64,000 nt of DNA from Cercophora sp. LCS_1 (GCA_036250225.1 JAPZLL010000044.1:186001-250000); one strand, 5' to 3'; positions 52,621 to 63,616 are shown, counted from the stretch's first letter. Program-made: numbers and translations. The notes: a model not told the origin generated them from the sequence alone.

Positions 52621-54105
52621 CTAACCCTGTTCCGTCTCTCGACGTCTCGCCCGAATGCCAACAATCGTGTTCCCCCTCGGCCGGACCACCCCGTCCCCAA
52701 CTGCAAACGAAGTCACATCGGGCACACAAAGTGGTCCTCTCTGCGTCTCCTCAAACTCAAACTCGGTCAACAAACTCGCCAGCATCTCCATCGTAACACT
52801 GCGAAAGTAATGCCGTCCAAGACAAATAACATCACCACCCGCAAACGCACGAAACCCCGGCACCTGCGTCTCGGGATACCTCACACCGAGAAACCGCTCC
52901 GGCACAAACATACCGGGGTCCGGGAACAGCTCCTCCGATCTCTGCGCCACGCCACCAGCAGCCCACAACGCCCTTCCTCCACGGAGCAAGTACCGTCTCC
53001 CACTCGGCTTCACCTCGAATACGTGATCGTCGGTGATCCATCCGACCATGGCACCTAGCGTGCCAAGACGCAACGTCTCATGAAGACACGAGAGTAAAAG
53101 GGGACACTCGTCCACAGCGCGTGAAGGATGGAATTCGATCCCGTGGGCGTCGATTTCACCACGAAGGCGGTCGATGAGTCCTGAATTCCGGAATATGAAT
53201 GATAGGCACGCAAATGCCGCGGCGGCTGGCTTGCTCTGGCCAAGCGTGGTGGTGATGTTGATACCGGCTTGGCCGTGCTCATCTAGACAGAATTTCGCGA
53301 AACATCGTTGGCGCGACTGTGCGAGGCTACAGCTTTGGTCGAAGCCGCCTTGGTCCAAAAGTTCAAGGAATGCGTTTGTGAGCTTGTGTTGCTCCTTGAT
53401 GCCGCGCCATGGAACGGCGAAGGAGAGCATGTTCTTAACGGGGTGGTAGGTGTCGTTGTAGACAGCGAGGTCCTCCCAGAGATTGGGATCTGTGGTAAAT
53501 GGGCTGCGAGGTCCAAAGATGGCGCGGGAGGTGGAGATGACTGTCATTCTGAAGAGCCATGTCCAGAGATCGATATCGCTGTCGTGGTGGACAGCAGCAC
53601 GCATCGAGTCAAGACAGGACGACCAGGCGATGGAAAAGCTCTTGGCGATGCGGTTTGTGGGAGTCCCTAGTGCTAGCTCCCTTGCGTTGACGTTGTGGAA
53701 GTCGGCGCCGAAACAGAGACCGTGGTCGCGGCCGAGAAGAGAACCAAGACGAGGCCTCGATAAACCTCCAATGCTTGCGAGGGTGATGGTGGTTGTTAGA
53801 CGGTAGTCCCGGCTCTTGGACTTGACTTGAATCTGGGTCATTGTTGGCAGTGATGTGATGACGTAGGCTTTCCACCCCCAGAAGGATGCAATGAAGATAC
53901 CATCAGGGTGTTTGCCAATGTTGTCCTGGGCGATTTTGTCCAGGACCAGAGTAGTGCGCCGCATGACGTCCCAGAGGGACACATGGACGACGGGTGGCTC
54001 ATTTCCTCTAGTGTCAAGGGATTTGTTCCGACGCGAAAACTTCGCAACTAGTAACACCACTGCAACAACGACCACAAGCGAGAGCAAATGAAAGGCAGGC
54101 ATCAT
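52621..54105 (-). CDS. Cytochrome P450 (CYP7/CYP8-like fungal type)
   Basis: Single-exon frame of 494 codons from ATG 54105. N-terminal anchor (FHLLSLVVVVAVVLLVAKF) sets it on the ER. P450 hallmarks: the I-helix region (AAAAFACLSFIFRNSGL), the EXXR motif in LHETLRLGTLG, PERFLGVRYPE, and the heme-binding loop FAGGDVICLGRHYF with the axial cysteine (FxGGxxxCxGR). The rest resembles the fungal P450s related to CYP7/8 and to several secondary-metabolism oxygenases, but the substrate cannot be read from the sequence. It is divergently transcribed from the MFS transporter at 54974 and near an acyltransferase, suggesting a small cluster. No introns found. Confidence 0.9.
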   Translation of the reverse strand: MMPAFHLLSLVVVVAVVLLVAKFSRRNKSLDTRGNEPPVVHVSLWDVMRRTTLVLDKIAQDNIGKHPDGIFIASFWGWKAYVITSLPTMTQIQVKSKSRDYRLTTTITLASIGGLSRPRLGSLLGRDHGLCFGADFHNVNARELALGTPTNRIAKSFSIAWSSCLDSMRAAVHHDSDIDLWTWLFRMTVISTSRAIFGPRSPFTTDPNLWEDLAVYNDTYHPVKNMLSFAVPWRGIKEQHKLTNAFLELLDQGGFDQSCSLAQSRQRCFAKFCLDEHGQAGINITTTLGQSKPAAAAFACLSFIFRNSGLIDRLRGEIDAHGIEFHPSRAVDECPLLLSCLHETLRLGTLGAMVGWITDDHVFEVKPSGRRYLLRGGRALWAAGGVAQRSEELFPDPGMFVPERFLGVRYPETQVPGFRAFAGGDVICLGRHYFRSVTMEMLASLLTEFEFEETQRGPLCVPDVTSFAVGDGVVRPRGNTIVGIRARRRETEQG

Positions 54106-54973
54106 CGGATGTTGAAGCGTCAGTTCCAGAGACCTGTGAGGAAGAGATGGGGGGAGAAAAGAAGACTCCGCGTTGAAGTCAGGCTCGTTGATACCTATGT
54201 AGGTCGAGGATCTTGTCGAGGTTTGGACCTCTCATCCGTGTTGTCTCGGCGAGATAACCACCCTCTCGTGAGTACCCCGCTTCTACTATGTCCCTATATC
54301 TTGTCCACTCGGAGATGCCGCCATCGGGATCGGGGGCTGAAGGGTCTCACAGACGCTTCTCCCGTGAAGGGGTCCGCCTGTGCTCGGGAGCGAGAATGCC
54401 CCTGCATTCGACAACAACTCCGCGACATCTAGGGGCGGTCTACCCAGCGGGTTCCAATCAGGATCTATAATCGTCAATCAGTAGGAGATAGGCTTCGCCG
54501 TGCCTTTGTAACTCGATTGCGAGGATTCGGAAGCCATCGTCGAATTTGTCTTTATGAAGGGAACATCGGACCGACGCCATTCCGATTAGAGATCTCGGAG
54601 TGGGTGGCACAACATGCGATTCCGAAGACGCGGGGTACCTATGAGACAAAAGCCAAGATCTGAGACAATCGAAGATGGTGCAACGTCGAAGCCAAGCTTT
54701 CGGCCACGAAAATTAGCAGAGGCGCCAAGTGGATCGGCGCCGCTCCGAGAATGCTTGTTCCTTCCCCCGCGGGCGATGACATCATTGGTCTCGACGACCG
54801 TCGACCGGACTAGGGGAAGGCACGCACAAAAAATTGCGCTTTCCCGACTCCACAACCATCAGTCATCCCGCCCAGGCGTCGGACGACGCTCCCATTTCAC
54901 AGAGACAACTTTCAGGTACCTACCAGATGCACAGCCACCCCACAGCAACCACACTCCCGGGTCCTAGCCCGCC
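54106..54973. promoter_or_regulatory. Shared upstream region of P450 and MFS genes
   Basis: About 0.87 kb between divergent start codons. It is the place to look for a cluster-specific regulator site, but I call no motif with confidence. No supported gene. Confidence 0.4.
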
Positions 54974-56531
54974 ATGTCCTCACCACCATCCCCATGCCAC
55001 CCACCAAAACCAACCTGCGATGCCATCTCTCCCACCCCCACCGGGGATCCAACCGGGGCCACCAACCCGCCCTCGGAACGCCTCCTCCTCCTCAAACTCG
55101 ACACCTTCATCCTAACCTTCACCTGCCTCTCCTACTTCACCAACTACCTCGACCGCACCAACCTCCTCAACGCCTACGTAAGCGGCATGAAAGAAGACCT
55201 TTCCTTCAGCGGCAACCAACTCAACCAAATCAACACCGTCTTCACCGTCGGCTACATCCTCGGCCAAATCCCCTCCAACCTGGCGCTGTCCTACCTCCGC
55301 CCACACATTTTCTTTCCGTCCACGATGCTCATCTGGGCATCCCTCACCATGGTCACCGCGTCCACACACACGCCGCAAGCAATCATGGCGATTCGGTTCT
55401 TTCAGGGGATTGCCGAGGCGACGACCTTTGTAGGCACGCACTATGTTTTGGGGTCGTGGTATACGGAAAGGGAGATTGGCAAGCGGAGCGGGATTTTCAC
55501 GGCGAGTGGATTGGCGGGGACGATGATTGGCGGGTTTTTGCAGAGTGGGATACATAGGAGCATGGATGGGTTGGCGGGGTTGAGTGGCTGGCGGTGGTTG
55601 TTTATCGTGGATGGGGTGATTACCGTGCCGGTGGCGGTTTTTGGGTTTTTGGTGTTTCCTGATACGCCGGCGACGACGATGGCTTGGTATTTGAGTCGAG
55701 AGGAGAGGGATTTGGCTGTGGAACGACTAGTCGGGGAGAAACAGGGGATGGTGAGGGAAGGAAAAGTGATGAGTTGGGGTTTTGTGAAAGAGGTTTTGAG
55801 CTCGTGGGAGTGGTGGGGTTTTGTTGGGTTGTGGGTTATTGCTGGGGAGACGGAATCGTTTTCGTCGAATGGGTTGTTAGCGTTGTTTATGAAGAGTGCG
55901 CCGGGGAGGGAGTATGATATCGCGCAGCTGAATAATTATCCGACGGGGGTGGCGGCGGTGGGGATTGTGTCGACATTGTTTTGGGCGACGCTGACGGACA
56001 CCCTTGGTGGGAAGAGGGAGTTGGTTGGGTATTTCATCGGGGTGACTGGTGTTGCGACCAGCGCTATGATTCTTGGCTCTGCTAAGAGCAGTGATCCGGG
56101 GAGCGACAAGGCGATTTCGGTGGTATTTGGGGCGTATTACTGGGCTGGCTCTGTTTATGCCTGTCAAGCAGTCTTTTTTGCCTGGGCAAATGACGCCATG
56201 AGATCACGAGAACCGGTCTTTCGCGGGGTCGTCCTGGCCGGGATGAACTTGGGCAGCAATGCTGTGAATGCGTGGTGGAGTATTGTCTTTTATGGCGCCT
56301 CGATGGCGCCTTGGTTTGAGGTTCGTCTTCTTCAACGACTGCCAAGATGCAGTAACTGACAAATAGCAGCGAGGCATGTATGCAATGATTGTCACGTCTG
56401 TTGCCTTGGCGGTTTGGACAGGTGGTCTGTCCTACGTCGTCCGTGCCGTTGTGAAGAGGCGGTCTCTTCACGTTCTGGATGCTGAGTCACCTCGGCAAGA
56501 AGCCAGAAGAAGTAAAGGTGAGACGATTTGA
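54974..56531 (+). CDS. MFS transporter, anion:cation symporter (Dal5/pantothenate-like)
   Basis: Spliced model join(54974..56320, 56370..56531), 502 aa; intron donor GTTCGT, acceptor TAGCAG, joining FERGMYAM. A disordered N-terminus (SPPSPCHPPKP) precedes twelve-span-type sequence: DTFILTFTCLSYFTNYLDRTNLLNAYVSGMK (helix 1 with the DRTN-like motif typical of the Dal5/Fen2 group, split here only for reading), GYILGQIPSNLALSYLRP, FFQGIAEATTFVGTHYVLGSW, GWRWLFIVDGVITVPVAVF, FPDTPATT, QLNNYPTGVAAVGIV, and a basic cytosolic C-terminus. The substrate is unknown; the group takes up carboxylate or amide-like organic anions. In this cluster, export or uptake of a small metabolite is possible. Confidence 0.88.
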
Positions 56532-56913
56532 GAGCACTTGGCGAGCAGGGAGAACTGCCTGTTACGAACAGTAGAAGGGAAAGGCTATATATGTAGCAGC
56601 TTGGTTGTCTGAGACGAATCTGGGTGCACAAAATTTCCTTTTTTGTTCGTTATCCTGAGCAGGGGTAAGCTGCGGTGAGCTTCTCCTAATTCTTTCCTGA
56701 GCTAGGGCGATTCCATACGCTGCTACCGTGCAGCCTTAGAACCCCTTTTTGACCCCCCCGGATAAAGTTTCTTTCTGATGGAAAGTAGATGACGTGTAAT
56801 TTATAAACACAGTCCCACGTAATAATTGTAGTTATGATGTATATGTGTACTAGATATGTGTATACTTTGGTCTGGAAGCTTCACATACAACATCATCAAC
56901 CCCAAAGCAACTC
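56532..56913. other. Intergenic between convergent genes
   Basis: 3' flanks of the MFS and acyltransferase genes; no supported gene. Confidence 0.6.
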
Positions 56914-58272
56914 TCAATCCATTCCCCCACTCTCAACCCCCAAGCCCCTCAACATCTCCCCCCTCACTCGCTCCAACACCCCCTTCATCTGCCCCTCACC
57001 AAAATACGCCTCATTATACGTCACACTAACCGCCAATCTGCCATCCCACGTCTCACACATCCACAAACTCGTACCTCCCATCATCACGTCGCCAATCCAA
57101 ACATCAACCACCTCCACGTCGCCATATCTCTTCCTCACATAATCATCCACCACCCCCAGCGAACTAATCAACACTCCCGACTCTGTCCCCTCCCGTCCCC
57201 CCACCGCGTTGCCCATCATCTCGACAAATGGAATCCAGGCTGTTTTTCTAGGTTCCGTGATACTTCCCCCGTGGAATGCGGTCTTGACTTCCCTCGCCAG
57301 TTCGATGAATGATTTTCCCAAGATGGGCAAAGCGATGGGGATGGCGGAGTGGTAACACGCCACTGGCGCTTCGGAGGCATCAAATGGAGAAGGGAAGAAG
57401 CGACGCATGTCGATCGTCGCAAAGGTTGCCAAGCCAGCTGTGGGTGCGTCGTCGGGAGCGGTTTGAGCGAGGGAGAGTGCCAAAGCCGCGATCCATGCCG
57501 AAGTGACGGTTAGGTTATGGGTTTTGCAGGCTGCGATCAGGGCGGATGTTTCGGCGCGGGAGAGACGGAGAGAGGTGCGAAGGCTTTGACTGGGGGGTCG
57601 AGATCGGAGGGGAGGCGGGATGGGGATGGTGAGGGGTGTTATGGAGGAGACGGGGGAGATCCATTCTGCTGCGAGGGCGGTTTCATCTGCAGAGGAGATA
57701 GGTGAGAGAGAGAGGAGGTCGTCCATCAGGGGGGGGAGGCGGGCCCATTCGGTGCCGAAGGGGAGGTTGGTGCGCAGGGAGGGGGTGGTCAGGATGGTGA
57801 GGAAGCGGTTGAAGAGGTGGTAGACGCCGCGGCCGTCGATATTGTGGTGTTCGGCTTGGAGGATGAGTTGATGGCTGGTGGTGCCGGGGAGGAAGTGTAG
57901 AGTCACGAGAGAGGCGCGGGTAAGGGTGCTGAAGAGGGCCGAGGCTTGGGTGTTAAGGGGGTGGCGGATGAAGGTAGCAGATTCCCAAGCGCTGAGGGTT
58001 TCTGGGGTAGCCGTGTGGTAAATCTTCCCGGTGGGGCCGGTGAAAGTTGCTAATCCGGGGGAGTGGAAGCGCATTGCACGCCAGGTTGAACGGAGGTCGG
58101 ATTCGAGAGTGCCGATTGAGCTGTTGGGGACTGAGAGTTCAAGGGTCGCGATGATGGTAAACTGACTTGGTTTGCCCTCTTCCCCAAGAAAACGGGTGAA
58201 AAAGCGCTCCATGAAGCCATAGCTTTGCTCGTAGGTGTTCTCACCTGTTTTGACCCAGGGATGATGAGCCAT
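56914..58272 (-). CDS. Condensation-domain-type acyltransferase (Tri3/PapA-like family)
   Basis: Single-exon frame of 452 codons from ATG 58272. The family of CoA-dependent acyltransferases uses an HHxxxDG active site; here it is HHNIDGRGVYHLF (residues about 138-150), with His and Asp both present. Supporting segments are MAHHPWVKTGENTYEQSYG at the start, TLHFLPGTTSHQLILQAEHH, FATIDMRRFFPSPFDASEAP, and SSLGVVDDYVRKRYGDVEV near the second active-site region. Overall it looks like the fungal group that includes Tri3-type O-acetyltransferases; the acceptor substrate is unknown and nothing here implies production of any particular metabolite. It lies next to the MFS and P450 genes, the usual set for making or detoxifying a specialised metabolite. 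Confidence 0.82.
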   Translation of the reverse strand: MAHHPWVKTGENTYEQSYGFMERFFTRFLGEEGKPSQFTIIATLELSVPNSSIGTLESDLRSTWRAMRFHSPGLATFTGPTGKIYHTATPETLSAWESATFIRHPLNTQASALFSTLTRASLVTLHFLPGTTSHQLILQAEHHNIDGRGVYHLFNRFLTILTTPSLRTNLPFGTEWARLPPLMDDLLSLSPISSADETALAAEWISPVSSITPLTIPIPPPLRSRPPSQSLRTSLRLSRAETSALIAACKTHNLTVTSAWIAALALSLAQTAPDDAPTAGLATFATIDMRRFFPSPFDASEAPVACYHSAIPIALPILGKSFIELAREVKTAFHGGSITEPRKTAWIPFVEMMGNAVGGREGTESGVLISSLGVVDDYVRKRYGDVEVVDVWIGDVMMGGTSLWMCETWDGRLAVSVTYNEAYFGEGQMKGVLERVRGEMLRGLGVESGGMD

Positions 58273-59084
58273 GGTTGCTAATCAGGATCAAGCCCAATCA
58301 ATCCAGAGCACCGAATTTCCGTGTCGCATCAGAAAAAGGCAAGATCGAATAAATGGCGCTGCGTATGTTATTTATATACCCAAATCCTCATCTTTTCGGA
58401 GGTCACGGCGGAGAATAATTACGGGTCTTGTCTCAGTGGTAACTGTCCGAGCCCAAATCGGAATGCGATGTCCCACTTTGGTCATCGCCAACTTCGCGGC
58501 TTACTGAGACAAACTTCATCGAGTTGAATTACGGCTGATGTAATGGTCATATCTCCGGGCCATTCTCACCGGTTACGACATTAATCCACCGCTCATTACC
58601 GGGATATCGGAGAGTGAAGTTCATCGTGCGAACAGAGGGTAACACGGGTTAGGGTTGTCTATGAATTGGGGTCAATTAGGTATTCTTCGTATCCCCCCAC
58701 CAGTAACATACAACAAATTTGGATATATGAAATTTCCTGTTTTTTTTTTGGTTTTTTTTTGTTTTTTTTACGTACGAGCTAGCCCACCCACCGCTTGTCT
58801 CTGTAGGGTCCCCCCACCTCGCTAGGGGTTTAAAGTCAAGGAAGCACGTGCGAGTCAGGTATTAATCTGAAAACAGTGTGGGATTGAATGCTAATCCTCC
58901 GGTCATGATAAAGCTTATCCCCTAGATAGAATCGAAAGAAAAAAAAACCAAGGATTCTGTAGAAAAGTCTAGCCGCCTTCCAACCTCTTCCCAAATCTCT
59001 TTCACAACCATCCACCTGTGACAAAATTCTCACCTACGCTAGAAGAACACCCTCAGTCGCGTCTGCAATCAGCAGACCAACCCC
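58273..59084. other. Intergenic
   Basis: About 0.8 kb with T-rich runs near 58740-58770. No supported gene; promoter of the acyltransferase gene and 3' side of the next gene. Confidence 0.55.
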
Positions 59085-59438
59085 TCAAGCAGAACCCGGC
59101 TTCTTCTTTGCCTCCTCGCCAACCCGAGCCTGACGCAGCAGATCCGTCGGGCCAAGGAGGGCAGACTTCCACTTCGCCGCAAAGCCAAGCCGCTTAGTAC
59201 CATCGATGAGACCATGGAAATCCTGCTCGATCTCCTTTCGGTTCTCGTCCATGATCTCATAGTCCTGACCATCCAAGCCCAGCACATCGGGCAGCGCGTA
59301 GCCGGTACAGCCCTCGCAGGCTCGTCCCCTGCCACCAGCGCCGTGGTATTTCCTGACGTGTCGATGGCGATTCGTCGATCCCTGCAACTGTTCAGCTTAC
59401 CTTCTCAGGACGTCTATATTCGGAAGGTGGTTTTGCAT
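59085..59438 (-). CDS. Small conserved-looking hypothetical protein
   Basis: Spliced model complement(join(59085..59352, 59401..59438)), 101 aa; GTAAGC donor, GTCAG acceptor, 48 nt intron, phases match. It reads MQNHLPNIDVLRRKYHGAGG, RGRACEGCTGYALPDVLGLD, GQDYEIMDENRKEIEQDFHG and ends AKWKSALLGPTDLLRQARVG...KKKPGSA. A CEGC pair and the ordered helix make it look like a genuine protein, and I believe the GYALPDVLGLDGQ-type block recurs in fungi, but I cannot name the family. An alternative 5' exon in another frame (59402-59628) exists, ending RRPEK, but it does not join in phase. Confidence 0.45.
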
Positions 59439-60017
59439 GCCAAGGTGTTGAAAACACCGGGTACGCTCCGACTTCTAGGTGCTGTGCCGTCACCTGGCTT
59501 CGCGCGACTTCGTCAGAGGGGTCACGGCGCCCCCAAAAAAAACCGCAGTGCAGAAAGAAAAACCTCCCGCGCTCGATGGCGGCGAGATCCGAGTCGACGG
59601 ACATGTCGCGCCAGTACGGGGTAATCAAAAGACTAGCGCCTTTTTATCCCTTATCATTCTACTGCGTACAGTAACTCCTCTCGGCTAGCGGGCTGCTCAC
59701 CATTACTCCAACACCGTTGTATTCGCCAAATCCTTCCCTTACCCGCCACTTACAAGACTACTCAACAAGGAGAGCGCCCACCTCAAGGGGCGCTCACCTC
59801 AGGGAGCGCGAGGGCAATGGGTCATCTCAGTCTCCCGCAACTTGACGAATCCACTACGTTTTGGAGAAAAGACACTCTTTGACCATTGCGTGACTCAACA
59901 GCCGACCTGACACGATACGATGACTCAAAGCCACACAGCTACTGGTGTCTCATGCAGCGCCTCAAGTGAAAGCACACGCAGTTGCGTAATTGTCTTCGGT
60001 ATCAGCTCAACCGCACC
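59439..60017. other. Intergenic
   Basis: No supported gene. 59740-59820 has a short imperfect direct repeat around AGGGAGCG/AGGAGAGCG. Confidence 0.5.
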
Positions 60018-60533
60018 TTAGCCAACAACCCCTTCTTCCACTCCGCAACCGTGCTCGCCTAACGAGCTGGCATCCCGTATGACAGCTGCAAGGCGCTGTG
60101 ACAAGGTCTCATACGGCTTGAAGGCCAGCTGCCAGCGATAGATGACCATTCCGGGTCCGGGTTGCGCGCCCACAGACGGGGGGAGGGAGGGGCGGTTGAG
60201 CATGTCGAGGAACTCAGGCGATATCTTACTGGTGTAGATATGCAACCACCTGACTTTGTGTGGGCCACTTGCCAGCAGCATTTGCAAAGGAGCAGCACTG
60301 GCCGCCGCGCTTTGAGGGGTCTCGTCGTTGTCATCGCTGCCCTTCTCACGGAGTCGCTGCTCTTGTGTAAGCGCGATCAGGACCGCAGCGATGTATGGGT
60401 CCTCGTAGCGATTGCCGGGCGTGATACGTCGTAGCTGCTTCTGTGTACGGCGGGAGACGGGGGGGTTGGCACGGCGTGGGATGCCCAGGGGGGGTGGGGG
60501 GCCGCAGAGCTTGTTTCGTCGGTAACGATCCAT
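60018..60533 (-). CDS. Small fungal protein of a repeated family (unknown function)
   Basis: Single-exon frame of 171 codons from ATG 60533. I recall the pattern RRTQKQLRRITPGNRYEDPYIAAVLIALTQEQR, then a middle with VRWLHIYTSKISPEFLDMLNRPS, and KPYETLSQRLAAVIRD near the end, from short unannotated proteins that occur in several copies in many filamentous fungi; none has a known role to me. There is no signal peptide or membrane span. It lies in tandem, same strand, with the next gene (60741) and the PD-(D/E)XK-like gene (61747), as if a small module. Confidence 0.6.
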   Translation of the reverse strand: MDRYRRNKLCGPPPPLGIPRRANPPVSRRTQKQLRRITPGNRYEDPYIAAVLIALTQEQRLREKGSDDNDETPQSAAASAAPLQMLLASGPHKVRWLHIYTSKISPEFLDMLNRPSLPPSVGAQPGPGMVIYRWQLAFKPYETLSQRLAAVIRDASSLGEHGCGVEEGVVG

Positions 60534-60740
60534 GCTAGATAGATCGAAGTAGCCGAGCTGTGCTAGTGGTGTTGGCTGGGAAGGCGATTGTGGAGTATAA
60601 GAGAAGAAGCAGCATGGTAGATCAGCGACGGCGCGGCGGTCAAATTGGAAGTGAACTTCGTCTCTGAATTGATTGAAGGTCGCGATTTAGCTGGGTGTAT
60701 TCGGGGGGGTTAGAGACAGTAGTAGAACGGGGTCGTAACC

Positions 60741-61154
60741 TTACCGACGATGCTTGAGCCCTCCCAAGAGTCGCACGAGGGCATTCTGCTTTGAAATGGT
60801 GTCCCTGGAAGTCGCGAGGCGTTCCGCTGCAAAGACCTCGCTATTTAGATATGCACGGTAACGCTGCAGCTCACTCGTATCGTAGTCGTCCGCTGGCGCA
60901 CCATCAGGAGGAGAGGGCAGTGTTGCAGGTGTTGGGATAACACCGACGTTCGGTGGCTCTTCTTGCGGCGTTGATGCGACGCTGATGATCCCGCCGTTGG
61001 AGAACTCACAGCGGAGGAGGTCGAGATGTCGAGTCGTCCAAACCAGTGGGTGGACAAACAGCTGTTCACGAGGGTAGGTGGAAATCAATCGAAGGATAGA
61101 GAGACCTTTGACAACTGGCGTTTCTTCCGCGTCTGCTGCGGTCGTGGGTGTCAT
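60741..61154 (-). CDS. Hypothetical protein of the same local module
   Basis: Single-exon frame of 137 codons from ATG 61154. It opens MTPTTAADAEETPVVKGLSI, then LILRLISTYPREQLFVHPLV-like segments (ISTYPREQLFVHPLVWTTRH), a Pro/Asp-rich linker (PTPATLPSPPDGAPADDYDT) and a helical end (SELQRYRAYLNSEVFAAERL). No domain recognised. The open frame is complete, but at this length coding potential is not certain; its spacing and orientation match the neighbouring small genes. It could be a piece of a longer gene with 60018-60533. Confidence 0.45.
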   Translation of the reverse strand: MTPTTAADAEETPVVKGLSILRLISTYPREQLFVHPLVWTTRHLDLLRCEFSNGGIISVASTPQEEPPNVGVIPTPATLPSPPDGAPADDYDTSELQRYRAYLNSEVFAAERLATSRDTISKQNALVRLLGGLKHRR

Positions 61155-61746
61155 CTTCGCGATGAGGTGTGCAGCCGATTGCGATTCAGGTCAGTCGGGC
61201 AACGCTTGTTTTCGATCCGCGGTGGCCTGTGCGCTGCCCCCCATGCGTCAGCCGCAACACCCAGCCATCCGCCCTGAACCGCCCCATCGGGCCTTATCCC
61301 AAGCGCTGCTCGCTGTGCAAGGGCTGTTTCCATGAAAAACATTGCCATCGACCACGGCCTCCGACCGTTGGGTCGTCCTATAGTCTTGAGCTGAATCTGA
61401 TGGCTGGCAGCCAGAGAGCGTCAGTCTTTTGGGCCCCACACCGTTTTCCTTTGAGAACCCCCACACCCCACCAGAAATTCTCGCGCCCCTGTGCCAACCG
61501 ATGCCTATGACGCCCCGCGCTGGCGGCGCCTCACCGCCACCCAAACATCAAACCCGAGCAGACCAGAGCGCAGGACAACACTCTCTCAGCCTGCTTGATT
61601 GCACCCTTAGCTCGAGCAGCTGTTCCCCGAGTGGAATCTCCTAACTGAGTCATACTTGGGAGCATCGCACCAAGAAGTTTCCTTCCATTTCCACTCCAGC
61701 CCTGCGAGCGCTGCTGTATGTTATACAACGCGATTCAACCTTCTTT
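61155..61746. other. Intergenic
   Basis: No supported gene. Confidence 0.5.
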
Positions 61747-63202
61747 CTATCCTCTCTTCTTTAGCTGCCAATCGACCAGCGCCGCGATATTATCGCAGGC
61801 AAGCTGGCGGCAGTGCTCTGTACTAAGGTCAAGCCAGTCAGTAGCCCGCACGGTGATAACCTCTTCTTCTTCCTCCCATCCTTTTCCCTCGTCCCCTTCT
61901 TCACACTCTATTTCCCCATCCTCGTCGCGGTCATCCTCCCTTTTAGGCCCACCATCTTCACCATTGCCAACGTTGCCTCGGTGGAGTTTCCTTACATACG
62001 CGTCCGGGATATAGAAGCTTACGAAGCATAAGTACTGCCGCGTAGCCGCAACCACGACGATGGTGCTAGCGAATGTTAGTTCAAGTTTCTTCCTAACTTG
62101 ACAAGGAACGTCTTCCAACTGAATGAAACAAGATGATCCTTTTCGGAAACGTACTCTTCAAAATAGCCTGACTCCGCAGCGCCGAGCGACAGCCGCAGTG
62201 TGAGCGCCTCACCCACCATCTGGCCAAGGACATTATCCGTAATGACGGGCCGCCCCTCGTGGACGAGTTTGAAACGCTTCTTCGCCTCAAGCAACACAAG
62301 CACCTGGCCGCGATCTACAAAACGGCCCATGGCGTTCCTACGTAGGAGCGTTACCTCGCCGTCGGCGGTAGCCTCGAGTTCGAGGGCCCCATCCCTGAAG
62401 TGGGCGAGCATACGCCGTCGTATGCCCGAGAACTCGAGTAGTAGTTGCGGAGGGGTACCGGCGGCGGCAAAGTGCTGAAGCGGGCAATGGACCAGCGCAT
62501 GCCGCAAGAAGGTGGAAGCAAGCTGCACAGTTGCATCTTCCGAGATGGCCCAAGCAGCGTGCTCTTCCCGAGGGACATGACCTGCGTTATCGCTTGTGAA
62601 GGAGCTGCTTGGGTATAAGTCCGACGTTGGACTACTGCTAGCAACGTTGATCTTGCTGCTGTCAATGTAGCCTGGGTGCTGTTGGGCTTGACGGCGGGTT
62701 CGCTGCGGCCGGGCCGGGCCGGGATGGGTGGTGGTAAACTGTCGTCGTCAAGGTCAGGCATCTCGAGGTCGCTGACGTCCGAGTTGGCTTCCGTGTTGGA
62801 ATCCGCGGCCACGGGACCTGAGACAGGCGCGGCATGTTGACGTCGGAATTGGAGCAGCGCCGCCCAGAACATTCCCGCTGTACCGCCCAGCCGGTGGATC
62901 AGCTCCGTCTCGGTTAAGTCTTCGTCGCCGGGTCGCAGTTGGGTGATGATCTTCGATAGCTCGGCGCTAGATTGCTTAGGAGGCGGCTTGAGGAAGCCGG
63001 AAGACGAGCGCGAAATGCGATGCTTCAGGACGCCGCCACGGACATGGTGGACGACAACACGGCTTGCGAAGAGCTCTTGCGCACTCCAGCCGCTCGCTGC
63101 GGGCAGCTCATGCTGTTGCCGGTGATAGAGCGGCGCGAGGTAACCTGCGTGGTTCTGCAGCGCGTGCTTGGACGTAATTGTTTCGAAATAGGTTGAGGCC
63201 AT
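61747..63202 (-). CDS. PD-(D/E)XK nuclease-like fungal protein
   Basis: Spliced model complement(join(61747..62065, 62110..62671, 62740..63202)), 447 aa; both introns (68 nt with GTTTAC donor and CCCAG acceptor; 44 nt with GTTCCT donor and GCTAG acceptor) restore the frame, so no frameshift is needed. An alternative start at 63280 adds 26 residues. The N-terminal half is helical and Pro/Ser/Asp-rich (TELIHRLGGTAGMFWAALLQF, DVSDLEMPDLDDDS). The C-terminal half holds ALELEATADGEVTLLRRNAM, DRGQVLVLLEAKKRFKLVHE, GRPVITDNVLGQMVGEALTL, IVVVAATRQYLCFVSFYIPD and VRATDWLDLSTEHCRQLA, the pattern of a large fungal family with a PD-(D/E)XK-like core; the EAK in LLEAKK would be the E-x-K motif. Whether it has nuclease activity is unknown. 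An acidic insert (EDDRDEDGEIECEEGDEGKG) splits the last block. Confidence 0.65.
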
Positions 63203-63616
63203 CGTTGGCTGGGCGACGAACCTGTGATGCGGGGCAAATGGGACAGGGGATTCTTCAGTCCAGGCTTGAGAAATTTCCATTCAAGTCGACTTCGCTGGAA
63301 ATTTCAAGCTTTCACTTGTGGTAAAAATGGTGCCCAACTCTTCCAGCCCAACAACACCAAGGACCTCACCAATCAAAGCTCGCCGTGTGCTGTGACGGGA
63401 AAAACTTCTCGCGCTGAGCAGGTTGCTCGCTGTCACTCCAACATCATGATCCCTCTGTTGCGCATCGCTTGCGCGACGGTGACAAATGGAAGGCTCACCT
63501 TACACCTTTAACCAACCCACCCTTGATCGCCTTCTCACCGAGCCCGTCGAACTGAGCTTCCACTAGCCCGGTGAAACAACTCCTAGGCCTCAGTTTGAAT
63601 CCCGGCTAGGCCGGTT
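63203..63616. other. Intergenic
   Basis: No supported gene; promoter side of the PD-(D/E)XK-like gene. Confidence 0.5.

Noticed and set aside
62560..62740. Apparent frameshift in the PD-(D/E)XK-like gene.
   Set aside because: A 68 nt GTTTAC...CCCAG intron (62672-62739) joins the frames exactly as DDDSYIDSSKIN, so no lesion is required.
63570..63616. Possible tRNA-like end (GTTTGAATCCC).
   Set aside because: T stem does not pair and there is no A box or acceptor stem.
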